Shown here: positions 55,498 to 64,000 of the stretch, piece by piece
Layout: each line of letters begins with the position of its first letter
Numbering within the stretch: the stretch's first letter is position 1
Assembly (NCBI RefSeq): GCF_000148585.2
Contig: NZ_CP028414.1
Coordinates: 487,501 to 551,500 of the forward strand
Direction of reading: 5' to 3'
DNA: 64,000 nucleotides
Source: Streptococcus mitis NCTC 12261
Lineage (GTDB): Bacteria; Bacillota; Bacilli; Lactobacillales; Streptococcaceae
Program-made: the position numbers and the translations under genes
Notes under the pieces: model-generated
Told to the model about the DNA's origin: nothing
Databases searched by the model: none
What the model saw: only the letters and a program-made list of their open reading frames with translations

Positions 55498-55544
55498 AAA
55501 ACCAACCATAATTTTTCTGATTTTAATTGTATTTTTTCCATAGC

Positions 55545-55573
55545 TTGTTACACAGTTGAAAATATGGTATACT
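55545..55573 (+). promoter_or_regulatory. promoter of the iron-uptake operon
   Basis: TTGTTA (55545-55550) and TATACT (55568-55573), 17 bp apart. AAAGGAGG (55611-55618) precedes ATG 55623. Confidence 0.65.
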
Positions 55574-55622
55574 TTTCATGAGAATTTTCTAAATTTTTAA
55601 GATTCTATCAAAGGAGGTTTGC

Positions 55623-56670
55623 ATGCTTTCCAAAATTTTCTGGAAGCCGACAAGACCAGCAATTTGTGTTACTTTTAGTTATTTTGCTAGGTATTTTAGG
55701 GATTTCTCTCTTTCTAGCAGTTTCAATGGGATCTGTTGCGATTAATCTAGGAGATACCTATCGGATTATTTTGAGCAGGTTGGGATTTCCTCTTGAGGTA
55801 GGAGAGGTTTCCAAGTCCACTCTTGCCATTGTATGGAACATGAGATTCCCTCGAGTATTGTTAGGTCTGATAGTAGGAGCAGGCCTTTCTATGTGTGGTA
55901 GCGTGATGCAGTCCACAGTGAACAATCCTATCGCAGAGCCTTATGTCTTAGGAATATCTGCGGGTGCAACTCTAGGGGCAACCTTGAGCATCATTCTTGG
56001 TTTAAAAGTGATGATTAGCCTTGGAGCTTTTCTTGGAGCTATTTTGGCAACAATTGCTGTCCTCATCATTGCCTCTATGCAGGGAAGGATGACGACTTCT
56101 AGTCTGATTTTATCAGGAACCGTGGTCAATGCTCTCTTTCTGGCTTTTTCAAACTTTATTATCTCAATTGGCGCTAATGCGGATAGTGTGATGACCATTA
56201 AGTTTTGGACCATGGGATCGCTCGCTGGGACTTCCTGGGCAGACTTGGTCCTGCCAACTATAGTAGTAGGAATAGCCTTTCTATTTTTCTCTACTCAGTA
56301 TCGTGTTTTCAATGCGATGATGATGGGAGATGAGGCTGCTTTAACTTTGGGGATTCCCTTACGCTTTTATTGGTATCTTTATGTGACCATGGTGGCTGTG
56401 CTGACAGCAGTCTTAGTGGCAACCTGTGGGATTATTGGATTTGTCGGTCTGATTACTCCACATTTAGCTCGAGGGTTAGTAGGAACGAATTACAAGAGGC
56501 TTTTTCCTGTTGCAACCTTGCTAGGTGCCCTTTTTGTCGTCTGGGCAGATGTACTCTCTCGTGTCATTATTCCAAATGCAGAGCTTCCTATTGGTATTTT
56601 CACAGCCTTAGTAGGTGCTCCCTTCTTTATCTACATTGTCGGAGGTAGGCGAAGGGAGGTGAGGGGCTGA
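55623..56670 (+). pseudogene. FecCD-family siderophore permease, frameshifted at codon ~5
   Basis: A BtuC/FecCD-type permease with about nine helices (NPIAEPYVLGISAGATLGAT, LILSGTVVNALFLAFSNFI, CGIIGFVGLITPHLARGLVG). ATG 55623 has an ideal ribosome site, but its frame runs MLSKIFWKP and is out of phase with the rest. Removing one T from TTTT (55636-55639) gives MLSKISGSRQDQQFVLLLV, continuous with the permease (348 residues). As written, only a GTG at 55666 without a good ribosome site could start it (334 residues). Sequencing error is likely. Confidence 0.75.
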
Positions 56671-56671
56671 T

Positions 56672-57427
56672 ATGGATTTGATTTGTCAGGATATTCACTT
56701 TGGACTGGGAGAGAAAAAAATCCTCAAGGGAGTTTCTCTTAAAGTTGAAGGGAATCAATTTCACACGATATTAGGGCCAAATGGAAGTGGAAAAACCAGC
56801 CTACTTAAACTCCTCTATCGTCAGGAAAAGGCGGACAAAGGCTTGATAAGCCTAGATGGAAAGCCGCTGGATCATTGGTCACTCAAAGAAACAGCCAAGC
56901 AAATGGCAGTTGTGACCCAGTTTAACCAGCTGCAGTTTGATTGTACAGTTGAGGAAATCGTCTTGCTGGGAAGAACTCCCCACCTCTCTTTTTTAGAGAA
57001 GGAAAGGGAAAGAGATTTTACACTCGTTCAAGATGCTCTCGTTAAGGTGGATATGCTTGAGAAGAAAACTCGTCTCTATTCGTCTCTGTCAGGGGGAGAG
57101 AAACAGCGAGTTTTGTTAGCTCGCGCCTTGGCGCAGGAACCGACTCTCTTACTCCTAGACGAACCAACCAATCATCTGGATATCAAGTATCAGCTAGACT
57201 TGTTGGCCATTGTGAAAAATCTCAAGGTTAATGTTCTAGCTGTCCTGCATGATATTCAACTTGCTTGTCGCTATTCGGATTATCTCTATCTGATGAAAGA
57301 GGGAGAAATCCTTTACCAAGGGACTCCAAAGGAGACCATCACCCCTGAGTCATTGCAAACTGTATACGGAGTTCAAAGTCAGGTTACTTGGACCGAGGAT
57401 CAGCAAGCCATGATTCACTATTTATAA
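56672..57427 (+). CDS. FepC-like siderophore ABC ATPase
   Basis: A 251-residue ATPase with Walker A GPNGSGKTSLLK (~35), Q-loop VVTQFNQLQFD, signature LSGGEKQRVLLARAL (~137), Walker B LLLLDEPTNHLDI (~157) and switch His in AVLHDIQLAC. The LDEPTNHLD and HDxxxA pattern are typical of FepC/FhuC. It starts one base after the permease. Confidence 0.93.
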   Translation: MDLICQDIHFGLGEKKILKGVSLKVEGNQFHTILGPNGSGKTSLLKLLYRQEKADKGLISLDGKPLDHWSLKETAKQMAVVTQFNQLQFDCTVEEIVLLGRTPHLSFLEKERERDFTLVQDALVKVDMLEKKTRLYSSLSGGEKQRVLLARALAQEPTLLLLDEPTNHLDIKYQLDLLAIVKNLKVNVLAVLHDIQLACRYSDYLYLMKEGEILYQGTPKETITPESLQTVYGVQSQVTWTEDQQAMIHYL

Positions 57428-57446
57428 GAATGAAAAGGAAAACAAG

Positions 57447-58457
57447 ATGAAAAAAACACTCAGCATTTTACTCGTAACAGTAGCTACCCTAACCATGGCA
57501 GCATGTGGCAATACTACTAAAGAAAAAGCTACCACACAATCTAGCACAGAAACAAGTCAGAAGGCCAGCGCAGAGACGACTTATCCGTTAACGGTCAAAA
57601 CCTATGATGCTAAAGGAAATGAAGTCGAACAAGTTTTTGACAAGGCACCTGAAAAAGTTATCACCAATAATCTTTCAACCACTGAAATCTTATTGGAGTT
57701 AGGGTTGAAGGATAAAATTGTTGGCATGCTCAATCCAGACAATGCTGTGACGGACAAATACAAGGACGCGATTGCGACGATTCCTCAAATTGGGGATAAA
57801 AAAACAGTCTCACAAGAGACAGTCCTTTCTTATGAACCAGACGCTTTGATGGGTCGAAACATGATGTTTTCTGAAAAATCCTTGGGGACAGTTAGCACTT
57901 GGAATGAAAATAAAATCCCAGTTTATACGCAAAAAGCTTCCCTCTCAACGATTCAGCAAGATTTGGGGAATATCGTAGAAGATGTCAAAAATCTTGGAAT
58001 GATTTTTAATGTTCAGGACAAGGCCAATGAATACGCAGCCCAATTACAAGCTAAAATTGACGCTGTTAAGAAAGCAAATCCAGCAAGCCAAGGTGAAAAG
58101 AAAAAGGCTTTGATTATGGTTGCTTATAATGATGAAACCTTCGGTGCCTACAAGTCTGCTTTGCAAGAGAGTTTGCTGAACCAACTTGGTTATACAAACG
58201 TTGCTACGGGGACATCAGGCTTGACCTTGGAAAATCTCGTGTCAATGGATCCTGAGTTAATTATCTATGTAACCAGTGACCGTAATAAAAAATTGGATGC
58301 TAACGCAGTAGAGTTGATGAAGGCAAATGCTGTTTTGGAAGGTGTTCCTGCTATTAAGAATCAAAAAATCATGACTATCTCTTACGATGAGTTGATGGAT
58401 TATGGCCCAGCTGTGATTGATTCCCTTGAGAAAATCAATGACTTTATCAATAAATAA
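57447..58457 (+). CDS. siderophore-binding lipoprotein
   Basis: A 336-residue cluster A-II (FepB/FhuD-like) binding protein. The signal peptide ends in lipobox TMAAC (Cys ~20). Helical-backbone features include KAPEKVITNNLSTTEILLELGL, MLNPD, YEPDALMGRN, and near the end LVSMDPELIIYVTSD. The Ser/Thr/Lys-rich linker after the lipid Cys is common. It lies 19 bases after the ATPase and overlaps the esterase gene by 20. Confidence 0.92.
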   Translation: MKKTLSILLVTVATLTMAACGNTTKEKATTQSSTETSQKASAETTYPLTVKTYDAKGNEVEQVFDKAPEKVITNNLSTTEILLELGLKDKIVGMLNPDNAVTDKYKDAIATIPQIGDKKTVSQETVLSYEPDALMGRNMMFSEKSLGTVSTWNENKIPVYTQKASLSTIQQDLGNIVEDVKNLGMIFNVQDKANEYAAQLQAKIDAVKKANPASQGEKKKALIMVAYNDETFGAYKSALQESLLNQLGYTNVATGTSGLTLENLVSMDPELIIYVTSDRNKKLDANAVELMKANAVLEGVPAIKNQKIMTISYDELMDYGPAVIDSLEKINDFINK

Positions 58458-59130
58458 TGAGTTTGATTGGGAAGGAATTCAAGTCAAAATCAGCCTTCCC
58501 TCTAACTACAACCCCAATCAAACCTATCCGACTATTTTATTGAATGATGGAAACTTGGATTTCCTATCTTCCCTTTCCGAATCTGTGATTTTAGTGGGCT
58601 TGACCTCTAAAAATCGCCTAGATGACTACACTCCCTGGAAGGTAGCAGCTCTGAGAGATGGAGCTCCAGATTTTGGAGGTCAGGCCAACGCCTATCATGA
58701 TCATTTATTTGGAGGTCTTTTAGACAAGTTGCAGTCGCTTTATCGACTGGATGAAGCACGCCTTGCTTATGGAGGCTACTCACTAGGTGGTTTGGCAGCA
58801 GTCTACAGTCTTTTCAGCTTTGACAAGGTTTCCTGTGTCTTTTCGATCTGCGGTTCCTTTTGGTATCCTGATTTTGTGACCTACTGCAAGGAAGAAAATG
58901 TGAAAAATTTGGACTGTTTGCTGTATTTACAGAATGGTCAAACAGAAGGAGAACACCACACTAATCGCTTGGCTCAAGCACCAGTCTATGCTGAGCAGAT
59001 CCATACCAGTCTTCAGAAACGCTATCCGAACGGCCAGTTTGTCTTTGACCCTTATGGACACCATGAACAAGTAGCTGAACGATTTCTAGCTTTTTCTAGC
59101 TGGTTGGCCCAAAAATGGAAAATCGAATAA
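58438..59130 (+). CDS. alpha/beta hydrolase of the siderophore-esterase type
   Basis: A 230-residue esterase (esterase D / IroE-like). The nucleophile elbow is LAYGGYSLGGLAAVYSLF (GYSLGG, ~S119); acid and His candidates are FGGQANAYHD and DPYGHHEQVAERF near the end (~H212). An alternative start at 58417 adds seven residues. No signal peptide is present, so it would act on imported ferric siderophores in the cytoplasm, releasing iron by ester cleavage. It overlaps the binding-protein gene by 20 bases, so coupling is likely. Confidence 0.8.
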   Translation: MTLSINNEFDWEGIQVKISLPSNYNPNQTYPTILLNDGNLDFLSSLSESVILVGLTSKNRLDDYTPWKVAALRDGAPDFGGQANAYHDHLFGGLLDKLQSLYRLDEARLAYGGYSLGGLAAVYSLFSFDKVSCVFSICGSFWYPDFVTYCKEENVKNLDCLLYLQNGQTEGEHHTNRLAQAPVYAEQIHTSLQKRYPNGQFVFDPYGHHEQVAERFLAFSSWLAQKWKIE

Positions 59131-59138
59131 AAAATTTA

Positions 59139-59160
59139 TCCCTTGGCTTTTGCCAAGGGA
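59139..59160. terminator. terminator between the esterase and plsC-like genes
   Basis: TCCCTTGGC pairs with GCCAAGGGA over four T, a strong short hairpin; T-rich sequence follows (TTGTTGTATT). It lies between convergent genes. Confidence 0.75.
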
Positions 59161-59173
59161 TTGTTGTATTTAT

Positions 59174-59923
59174 TTAAGCAAGTTTTTCTCTTTTCTTATC
59201 TGGATTCCAGATAAAGCTTGCGATAAAGCTAAAGATGATGGTTAGGATAGCGAGGATAATGGCAAGGATGAGGGCAGGGATGCGGATAAGCCACCAGAGT
59301 GGGTTTGGTTTTTTATTATTGTGCCATTGTTTCGTTTCTTGGTCCAGACGTTGAAATTCTGTTTGGATACGATTGGCGACTGTTTCAATGCCTTCGTCAT
59401 TCATTTTTTTGATATCTGAGATATCAATTGGATTTCCAAAGTTCATATCGACACGTTCACGACTAATCAAGCCCTTCAAAGTCATGGGACCTGTGTAGGT
59501 AACCGGCATAATACGGACCTTGGCCATTTTGGCAATCAGAGCTACGCCACCCTTGACATCGTTTGAGTGTCGGCTTCCACTTGGAAACATGATGAGAGAG
59601 CGGTCACTTTTTTTAAGAACATTGATAGGATATTTGATGGCTGAGGCGCTAGGATTTTCACGGTCGATAGGAAAGGCACCACACATACGAATCCACCAGC
59701 CAAAGATACGGTTGGTAAAGAGCTCTTTTTTGGCCATAAAGATAAATTGTTTTGGTTTGGTCGCAAAGGCCATATAAACTGGATCCCACCAGGTGCGGTG
59801 AGGTGCAACCAAAATATAATTTTCATCTTGATTAGGAATTTTATCAGTATTATGATAATGGGCATTGCCATTGATGGACCATAGGAGCAAGACAACCAAT
59901 CCACGTAAATAAGTATAAAACAT
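59174..59923 (-). CDS. plsC: 1-acyl-glycerol-3-phosphate acyltransferase
   Basis: A 249-residue PlsC-type enzyme that adds the second acyl chain to lysophosphatidate. Motif I VAPHRTWWDPV (HxxxxD), motif II-like GAFPIDRE, motif III LIMFPSGSRH (FPEGTR variant with Ser for Glu). The C-terminus has two membrane helices. ATG 59923 with AAGGAG is chosen over the in-frame upstream ATG at 59968. In motif III the usual Glu is Ser; the family tolerates variation there but it may signal a different acceptor. Confidence 0.82.
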   Translation of the reverse strand: MFYTYLRGLVVLLLWSINGNAHYHNTDKIPNQDENYILVAPHRTWWDPVYMAFATKPKQFIFMAKKELFTNRIFGWWIRMCGAFPIDRENPSASAIKYPINVLKKSDRSLIMFPSGSRHSNDVKGGVALIAKMAKVRIMPVTYTGPMTLKGLISRERVDMNFGNPIDISDIKKMNDEGIETVANRIQTEFQRLDQETKQWHNNKKPNPLWWLIRIPALILAIILAILTIIFSFIASFIWNPDKKREKLA

Positions 59924-60039
59924 GCGATCTCCTTCGATTATTTTCTTGTTATTATTATACCTTATCAAAGGAGGGCTGGCAAACTTTTCCCTTGACTAGG
60001 TGCATATTTGGGGTGAGATTAGAATTCTTTTAGAAAAAA

Positions 60040-60048
60040 TGATATGAT
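60040..60048 (+). promoter_or_regulatory. extended -10 promoter abutting the ATPase start
   Basis: TGATATGAT, an extended -10, ends 8 bases before ATG 60056. The start of transcription would then be at or within a base of the ATG, which predicts a leaderless message. Confidence 0.5.
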
Positions 60049-60055
60049 AGAATTT

Positions 60056-62392
60056 ATGGATAAAAATAAGATTATGGGATTAACCCAAATAGAAGTCGAG
60101 GAAAGACAGGCTAAGGGCTTGGTCAATGATTTTACTGCTTCGGCCAGTACCAGCACTTGGCAAATCGTTAAACGAAATGTCTTTACCCTTTTTAACGCTT
60201 TGAACTTTGCCATTGCTTTGGCCCTTGCCTTTGTGCAAGCTTGGAGCAATCTGGTCTTCTTTGCCGTTATCTGCTTTAACGCTTTTTCTGGAATTGTGAC
60301 CGAGCTGCGGGCTAAACACATGGTGGACAAGCTCAATCTCATGACCAAGGAAAAGGTTAAAACCATTCGTGATGGCCAAGAAGTAGCTCTGAATCCTGAA
60401 GAATTGGTGTTAGGAGATGTCATTCGTTTGTCTGCAGGAGAGCAGATTCCTAGTGATGCCTTGGTTTTGGAAGGCTTTACGGAGGTTAATGAAGCCATGC
60501 TAACGGGAGAAAGTGATTTGGTGCAAAAGGAAGTGGATGCCTTGCTCTTGTCAGGAAGTTTCTTGGCTAGTGGGGCAGTTTTGGCTCAAGTTCACCATGT
60601 TGGGGCTGATAACTATGCTGCCAAACTCATGCTGGAAGCCAAGACCGTTAAACCAATCAACTCTCGTATCATGAAATCGCTGGACAAGTTAGCAGGTTTT
60701 ACTGGAAAGATTATCATTCCTTTTGGTCTGGCTCTCTTGCTAGAAGCCTTGATGTTAAAAGGCTTGCCTCTTAAGTCGTCCGTTGTAAACTCGTCTACAG
60801 CCCTTTTGGGGATGTTACCTAAGGGAATTGCCCTTTTGACCATTACTTCGCTCTTGACTGCAGTTATCAAGCTAGGTTTGAAAAAGGTTTTGGTGCAGGA
60901 GATGTACTCTGTTGAAACCTTGGCGCGTGTGGATATGCTCTGTTTGGACAAGACGGGCACCATCACCCAAGGAAAGATGCAGGTAGAGGCTGTTCTTCCG
61001 TTGACGGAAACTTATGGTGACGAGGCTATTGCTAGCATCCTGACAAGCTATATGGCCCATAGTGAGGATAAGAATCCAACAGCTCAAGCTATTCGCCAGC
61101 GTTTCCAAGGTCAGGTAGCCTATCCTATGCTTTCCAATCTTCCCTTCTCTAGCGACCGCAAGTGGGGAGCCATAGAGTTAGAAGGTTTGGGGACAGTTTT
61201 TTTAGGGGCGCCTGAGATGTTGCTGGCTTCTGAGGTCCCAGAAGCCAGAGAGGCTCTAGAGAGAGGATCACGTGTCTTGGTCTTGGCACTCAGTCAGGAG
61301 AAATTAGACCATCACAAGCCACAGAAACCATCTGATATTCAGGCTCTGGCCCTGCTGGAAATCTTGGATCCGATTCGAGAGGGAGCAGCAGAGACGTTGG
61401 ACTATCTCCGTTCTCAGGAAGTGGGTCTCAAGATCATCTCTGGTGACAATCCAGTTACGGTGTCCAGTATTGCCCAGAAGGCTGGTTTTGCGGACTATCA
61501 TAGCTATGTAGATTGCTCGAAAATCACGGATGAGGAATTGATTACTATGGCTGAGGAGACAGCTATTTTCGGACGTGTTTCCCCTCATCAAAAGAAACTC
61601 ATTATCCAAACACTGAAAAAAGCGGGGCATACAACAGCTATGACAGGAGACGGAGTCAATGATATTCTCGCCCTTCGTGAGGCGGATTGTTCTATCGTGA
61701 TGGCGGAAGGGGATCCGGCGACGCGTCAGATTGCCAATCTGGTTCTCTTGAACTCAGACTTTAATGATGTTCCTGAGATTCTCTTTGAAGGTCGTCGCGT
61801 GGTCAATAACATTGCCCATATCGCCCCGATTTTCTTGATAAAGACCATCTATTCTTTCTTGCTCGCAGTTATCTGTATCGCCAGTGCTCTTCTGGGACGA
61901 TCTGAGTGGATCTTGATCTTCCCTTTCATTCCGATCCAGATTACCATGATTGACCAGTTCGTGGAAGGTTTCCCACCATTCGTTCTGACTTTTGAGCGAA
62001 ATATCAAACCTGTTGAGCCAAACTTCCTCAGAAGATCCATGCTTCGTGCTCTACCAAGTGCTCTCATGGTTGTGTTCAGCGTTCTTTTTGTGAAAATATT
62101 TGGAAGTAGCCAAGGTTGGTCTGAGTTAGAAATCTCAACTCTACTCTATTATCTCTTGGGGTCAATTGGTTTCTTATCCGTATTTAGAGCCTGCATGCCA
62201 TTTACCCTATGGCGTGTCCTCTTGATTGTTTGGTCAGTAGGAGGCTTCCTAGCTACAGCTCTCTTCCCAAGAATTCAAAAACTACTTGAAATTTCAACCT
62301 TAACAGGACAAACATTACCTGTTTATGGTGTCATGATGTTGGTCTTTACCGTGATTTTCATTTTGACCAGTCGCTACCAAGCTAGAAAATAA
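60056..62392 (+). CDS. P-type cation-transporting ATPase
   Basis: A 778-residue ATPase. The actuator motif MLTGES is near residue 150, phosphorylation site LCLDKTGTIT with D298, KIISGDNP, and hinge AMTGDGVNDILAL (~545). About ten helices are predicted. No CPx metal motif is present, so it is not a heavy-metal type; the exact cation is not clear. The frame is open from 60044, but MDKNKIMGL at 60056 is the likely start. No ribosome site precedes it, in keeping with the leaderless arrangement suggested above. Confidence 0.9.
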   Translation: MDKNKIMGLTQIEVEERQAKGLVNDFTASASTSTWQIVKRNVFTLFNALNFAIALALAFVQAWSNLVFFAVICFNAFSGIVTELRAKHMVDKLNLMTKEKVKTIRDGQEVALNPEELVLGDVIRLSAGEQIPSDALVLEGFTEVNEAMLTGESDLVQKEVDALLLSGSFLASGAVLAQVHHVGADNYAAKLMLEAKTVKPINSRIMKSLDKLAGFTGKIIIPFGLALLLEALMLKGLPLKSSVVNSSTALLGMLPKGIALLTITSLLTAVIKLGLKKVLVQEMYSVETLARVDMLCLDKTGTITQGKMQVEAVLPLTETYGDEAIASILTSYMAHSEDKNPTAQAIRQRFQGQVAYPMLSNLPFSSDRKWGAIELEGLGTVFLGAPEMLLASEVPEAREALERGSRVLVLALSQEKLDHHKPQKPSDIQALALLEILDPIREGAAETLDYLRSQEVGLKIISGDNPVTVSSIAQKAGFADYHSYVDCSKITDEELITMAEETAIFGRVSPHQKKLIIQTLKKAGHTTAMTGDGVNDILALREADCSIVMAEGDPATRQIANLVLLNSDFNDVPEILFEGRRVVNNIAHIAPIFLIKTIYSFLLAVICIASALLGRSEWILIFPFIPIQITMIDQFVEGFPPFVLTFERNIKPVEPNFLRRSMLRALPSALMVVFSVLFVKIFGSSQGWSELEISTLLYYLLGSIGFLSVFRACMPFTLWRVLLIVWSVGGFLATALFPRIQKLLEISTLTGQTLPVYGVMMLVFTVIFILTSRYQARK

Positions 62393-62395
62393 AGA

Positions 62396-62427
62396 AAGGC
62401 TGCAATCTGTGGATTGCGGTCTTTTTA
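62396..62427 (+). terminator. terminator after the P-type ATPase
   Basis: GGCTGCAATC pairs with GATTGCGGTC (with G-U pairs) over four bases, then TTTTT. Confidence 0.8.
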
Positions 62428-62451
62428 GGTACAAGATTGCCAGCTGAAATG

Positions 62452-62460
62452 TGGTATAAT
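62452..62460 (+). promoter_or_regulatory. extended -10 promoter of trmK
   Basis: TGGTATAAT lies 33 bases before the trmK ATG. Confidence 0.6.
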
Positions 62461-62492
62461 AAGAGGTAATAGAGTTTGGAAAGTGAGAGAAG

Positions 62493-63170
62493 ATGATTTC
62501 AAAGAGATTAGAATTAGTGGCTTCCTTTGTGCCACAGGGAGCCATTTTACTAGATGTGGGGAGTGACCATGCTTATCTGCCTATCGAGTTGGTCGAAAGA
62601 GGACAAATCAAAAGTGCCATTGCAGGTGAGGTTGTAGAAGGTCCCTACCAGTCCGCGGTTAAAAATGTTGAAAGTCACGGGTTAAAGGAGAAAATCCAAG
62701 TCCGTTTAGCAAATGGCTTGGCAGCCTTTGAAGAGGTAGATAAGGTATCGGTCATTACCATTGCTGGTATGGGTGGTCGTTTGATTGCCAGGATTTTAGA
62801 AGAAGGCTTGGACAAGTTAGCTAATGTAGAGCGTTTAATCCTCCAACCCAATAATCGTGAAGACGACTTGCGTATCTGGCTACAAGAGAACGAATTTCAG
62901 ATTGTAGCTGAAAGTATCTTAGAAGAGGCTGGCAAGTTTTACGAGATTTTGGTGGTGGAAGCAGGACAAATGAAGCTATCAGCTAGTGATGTTCGCTTTG
63001 GTCCCTTCTTGTCCAAAGAGGTCAGTCCAGTCTTTGTCCAAAAATGGCAAAAAGAAGCTGTTAAGCTAGAGTTTGCCCTCGGACAAATCCCAGAAAAAAA
63101 TCTGGAAGAACGTCAAGTTCTAGTAGATAAAATTCAAGCCATCAAGGAGGTTCTCCATGTTAGCAAGTGA
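62493..63170 (+). CDS. trmK: tRNA (adenine22-N1)-methyltransferase
   Basis: A 225-residue SAM-dependent enzyme that makes m1A22 in tRNA. N-terminal SAM motif [20 protein letters not shown], then [16 protein letters not shown] (motif IV region) and [18 protein letters not shown]-terminal coiled-coil pair follows. It overlaps the next gene by 14 bases, a common trmK-Nif3 pair in Firmicutes. Confidence 0.93.
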   Translation: MISKRLELVASFVPQGAILLDVGSDHAYLPIELVERGQIKSAIAGEVVEGPYQSAVKNVESHGLKEKIQVRLANGLAAFEEVDKVSVITIAGMGGRLIARILEEGLDKLANVERLILQPNNREDDLRIWLQENEFQIVAESILEEAGKFYEILVVEAGQMKLSASDVRFGPFLSKEVSPVFVQKWQKEAVKLEFALGQIPEKNLEERQVLVDKIQAIKEVLHVSK

Positions 63171-63954
63171 AGTGATTAATGCGTATGAAGCCTTTTGCCC
63201 TCAGGAATTTTCCATGGAGGGAGACAGTCGTGGTCTGCAAATTGGTACTTTAGACAAGGATATCCAAAGGGTCATGGTGGCTCTCGATATTCGTGAAGAA
63301 ACGGTGGTTGAAGCCATTGAAAAGGGTGTAGACTTGATTATTGTCAAGCATGCGCCGATTTTCCGTCCCATCAAGGATTTGGTAGCTAGCCGTCCACAAA
63401 ATCAGATTTACATTGATCTCATCAAGCATGACATTGCAGTTTATGTAAGTCATACCAATATTGACATCGTTGAAAATGGTCTCAATGACTGGTTCTGTCA
63501 GATGTTAGGTATCGAGGAAACGACTTATCTGCAGGAAACAGGCTCTGAACGTGGGATTGGACGTATTGGAAATATTCAACCTCAGACATTTGAGGAATTG
63601 GCCCAACATGTCAAGCAAGTCTTTGGTCTAGATAGCCTTCGATTGGTGCATTATCAAGAGAGAGATTTGCAGAATCCTATTTCAAGAGTGGCCATCTGTG
63701 GTGGTAGCGGGCAGTCTTTCTATAAGGATGCTTTAGCTAAAGGAGCGGATGTCTATATCACTGGTGATATTTACTACCACACTGCCCAGGATATGTTGTC
63801 TGATGGCTTGTTGGCATTGGACCCAGGTCACTATATTGAAGTGCTTTTTGTGGAAAAAATTTCTGCACTCCTTACTCAATGGAAGGCTGAAAATGGCTGG
63901 ACAATTGATATTGTACCTAGTCAAGCATCGACCAATCCTTTCCACCATATCTAG
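63157..63954 (+). CDS. Nif3-like dinuclear metal centre protein
   Basis: A 265-residue protein of the Nif3/YbgI (DUF34) family. Metal ligands are visible: H in [10 protein letters not shown] (~66), H and D in [16 protein letters not shown] (~D107), and a C-terminal GHYIEVLF with His/Glu. Suggested roles include GTP cyclohydrolase-I-like or metal-insertase functions; unproven. It follows trmK with a 14-base overlap. Confidence 0.9.
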   Translation: MLASEVINAYEAFCPQEFSMEGDSRGLQIGTLDKDIQRVMVALDIREETVVEAIEKGVDLIIVKHAPIFRPIKDLVASRPQNQIYIDLIKHDIAVYVSHTNIDIVENGLNDWFCQMLGIEETTYLQETGSERGIGRIGNIQPQTFEELAQHVKQVFGLDSLRLVHYQERDLQNPISRVAICGGSGQSFYKDALAKGADVYITGDIYYHTAQDMLSDGLLALDPGHYIEVLFVEKISALLTQWKAENGWTIDIVPSQASTNPFHHI

Positions 63955-63970
63955 TTAGAAAGTGAAAACA

Positions 63971-64000
63971 ATGAAAAAAGTTGCCATTATTGGAGCAGGA
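63971..64000 (+). CDS. FAD/NAD-binding oxidoreductase, N-terminal end (partial)
   Basis: Only ten codons are in the window. MKKVAIIGAG is the start of a Rossmann-type dinucleotide site (GxGxxG). In pneumococcus I recall a DadA-like FAD oxidoreductase here. Confidence 0.45.
   Translation, partial: MKKVAIIGAG

Noticed and set aside
60044..60055. Upstream ATG of the P-type ATPase at 60044
   Set aside because: It lies inside the likely -10 element and has no ribosome site.

Overview
The window comes from a low-GC Firmicute of the Streptococcus mitis/pneumoniae group. The evidence is two pneumococcal-type BOX repeats (17338 and 25961), a choline-binding cell-wall amidase, T-box leaders on ileS and thrS, and a gene order that I recall from the pneumococcal chromosome (nan end, pbp2b-recR-ddl-murF, ftsA-ftsZ-ylmEFGH-divIVA-ileS, gpmA, psaBCA-tpx, relA-dtd, psaR, thrS, rpsO, cadD, plsC, trmK). 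PBP2b differs at many positions from the pneumococcal sequence as I remember it, and several accessory modules are present. S. mitis or a close relative is therefore more likely than typical S. pneumoniae, but this is a judgement from memory and not a search.

Layout. 1-1.8 kb: end of a ROK sugar kinase and a convergent RpiR regulator, with a RelB/ParE-type toxin-antitoxin pair lodged between two copies of their shared terminator. 2-17.2 kb: cell wall and division genes (pbp2b, recR, ddl, murF, ftsA, ftsZ, ylmE, sepF, ylmG, ylmH, divIVA) and ileS behind an Ile T-box. 17.2-25.3 kb: BOX element, nucleotidyltransferase-like gene, gpmA, GH95 fucosidase, MacB/FtsX-like ABC pair. 25.3-28.7 kb: tpx and the manganese transporter psaBCA. 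28.8-36 kb: pepO, a metallo-hydrolase, a choline-binding Amidase_3 protein, relA and dtd. 36-44 kb: small membrane proteins, pnuC, psaR, a phosphoesterase, an Rrf2 regulator, a DUF218 protein, a lipase-like protein and a two-component system. 44.5-50.6 kb: a compact ABC half-transporter, a DUF389 protein, thrS behind a Thr T-box, and rpsO. 50.6-59.2 kb: an accessory zone built on a ~204-bp repeat array, carrying a TetR-linked ABC exporter, an IS30 remnant, a cadD cassette and a siderophore-type iron uptake operon with its own esterase. 59.2-64 kb: acyltransferase, P-type ATPase, trmK, a Nif3-like gene and the start of an oxidoreductase.

Two observations stand out. First, the DNA downstream of rpsO is a tandem array of a terminator-bearing repeat into which separate gene modules are interleaved; cadD is bracketed by ~57-bp direct repeats and the ABC-TetR module ends at an IS30 end. 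The toxin-antitoxin pair near the start of the window is bracketed in a similar way by duplicated terminators. Second, four genes are broken as written: psaB (+1), pepO (nonsense), relA (+1) and the FecCD permease (+1). All three frameshifts add one base in a short homopolymer, so sequencing or assembly error must be excluded before a biological meaning is given to them.

Manganese is a recurring theme (psaBCA, psaR, a candidate PsaR operator). Iron uptake, cadmium export and a cation P-type ATPase add further metal handling. All functions are assigned from motifs and remembered family features; no database search was run.
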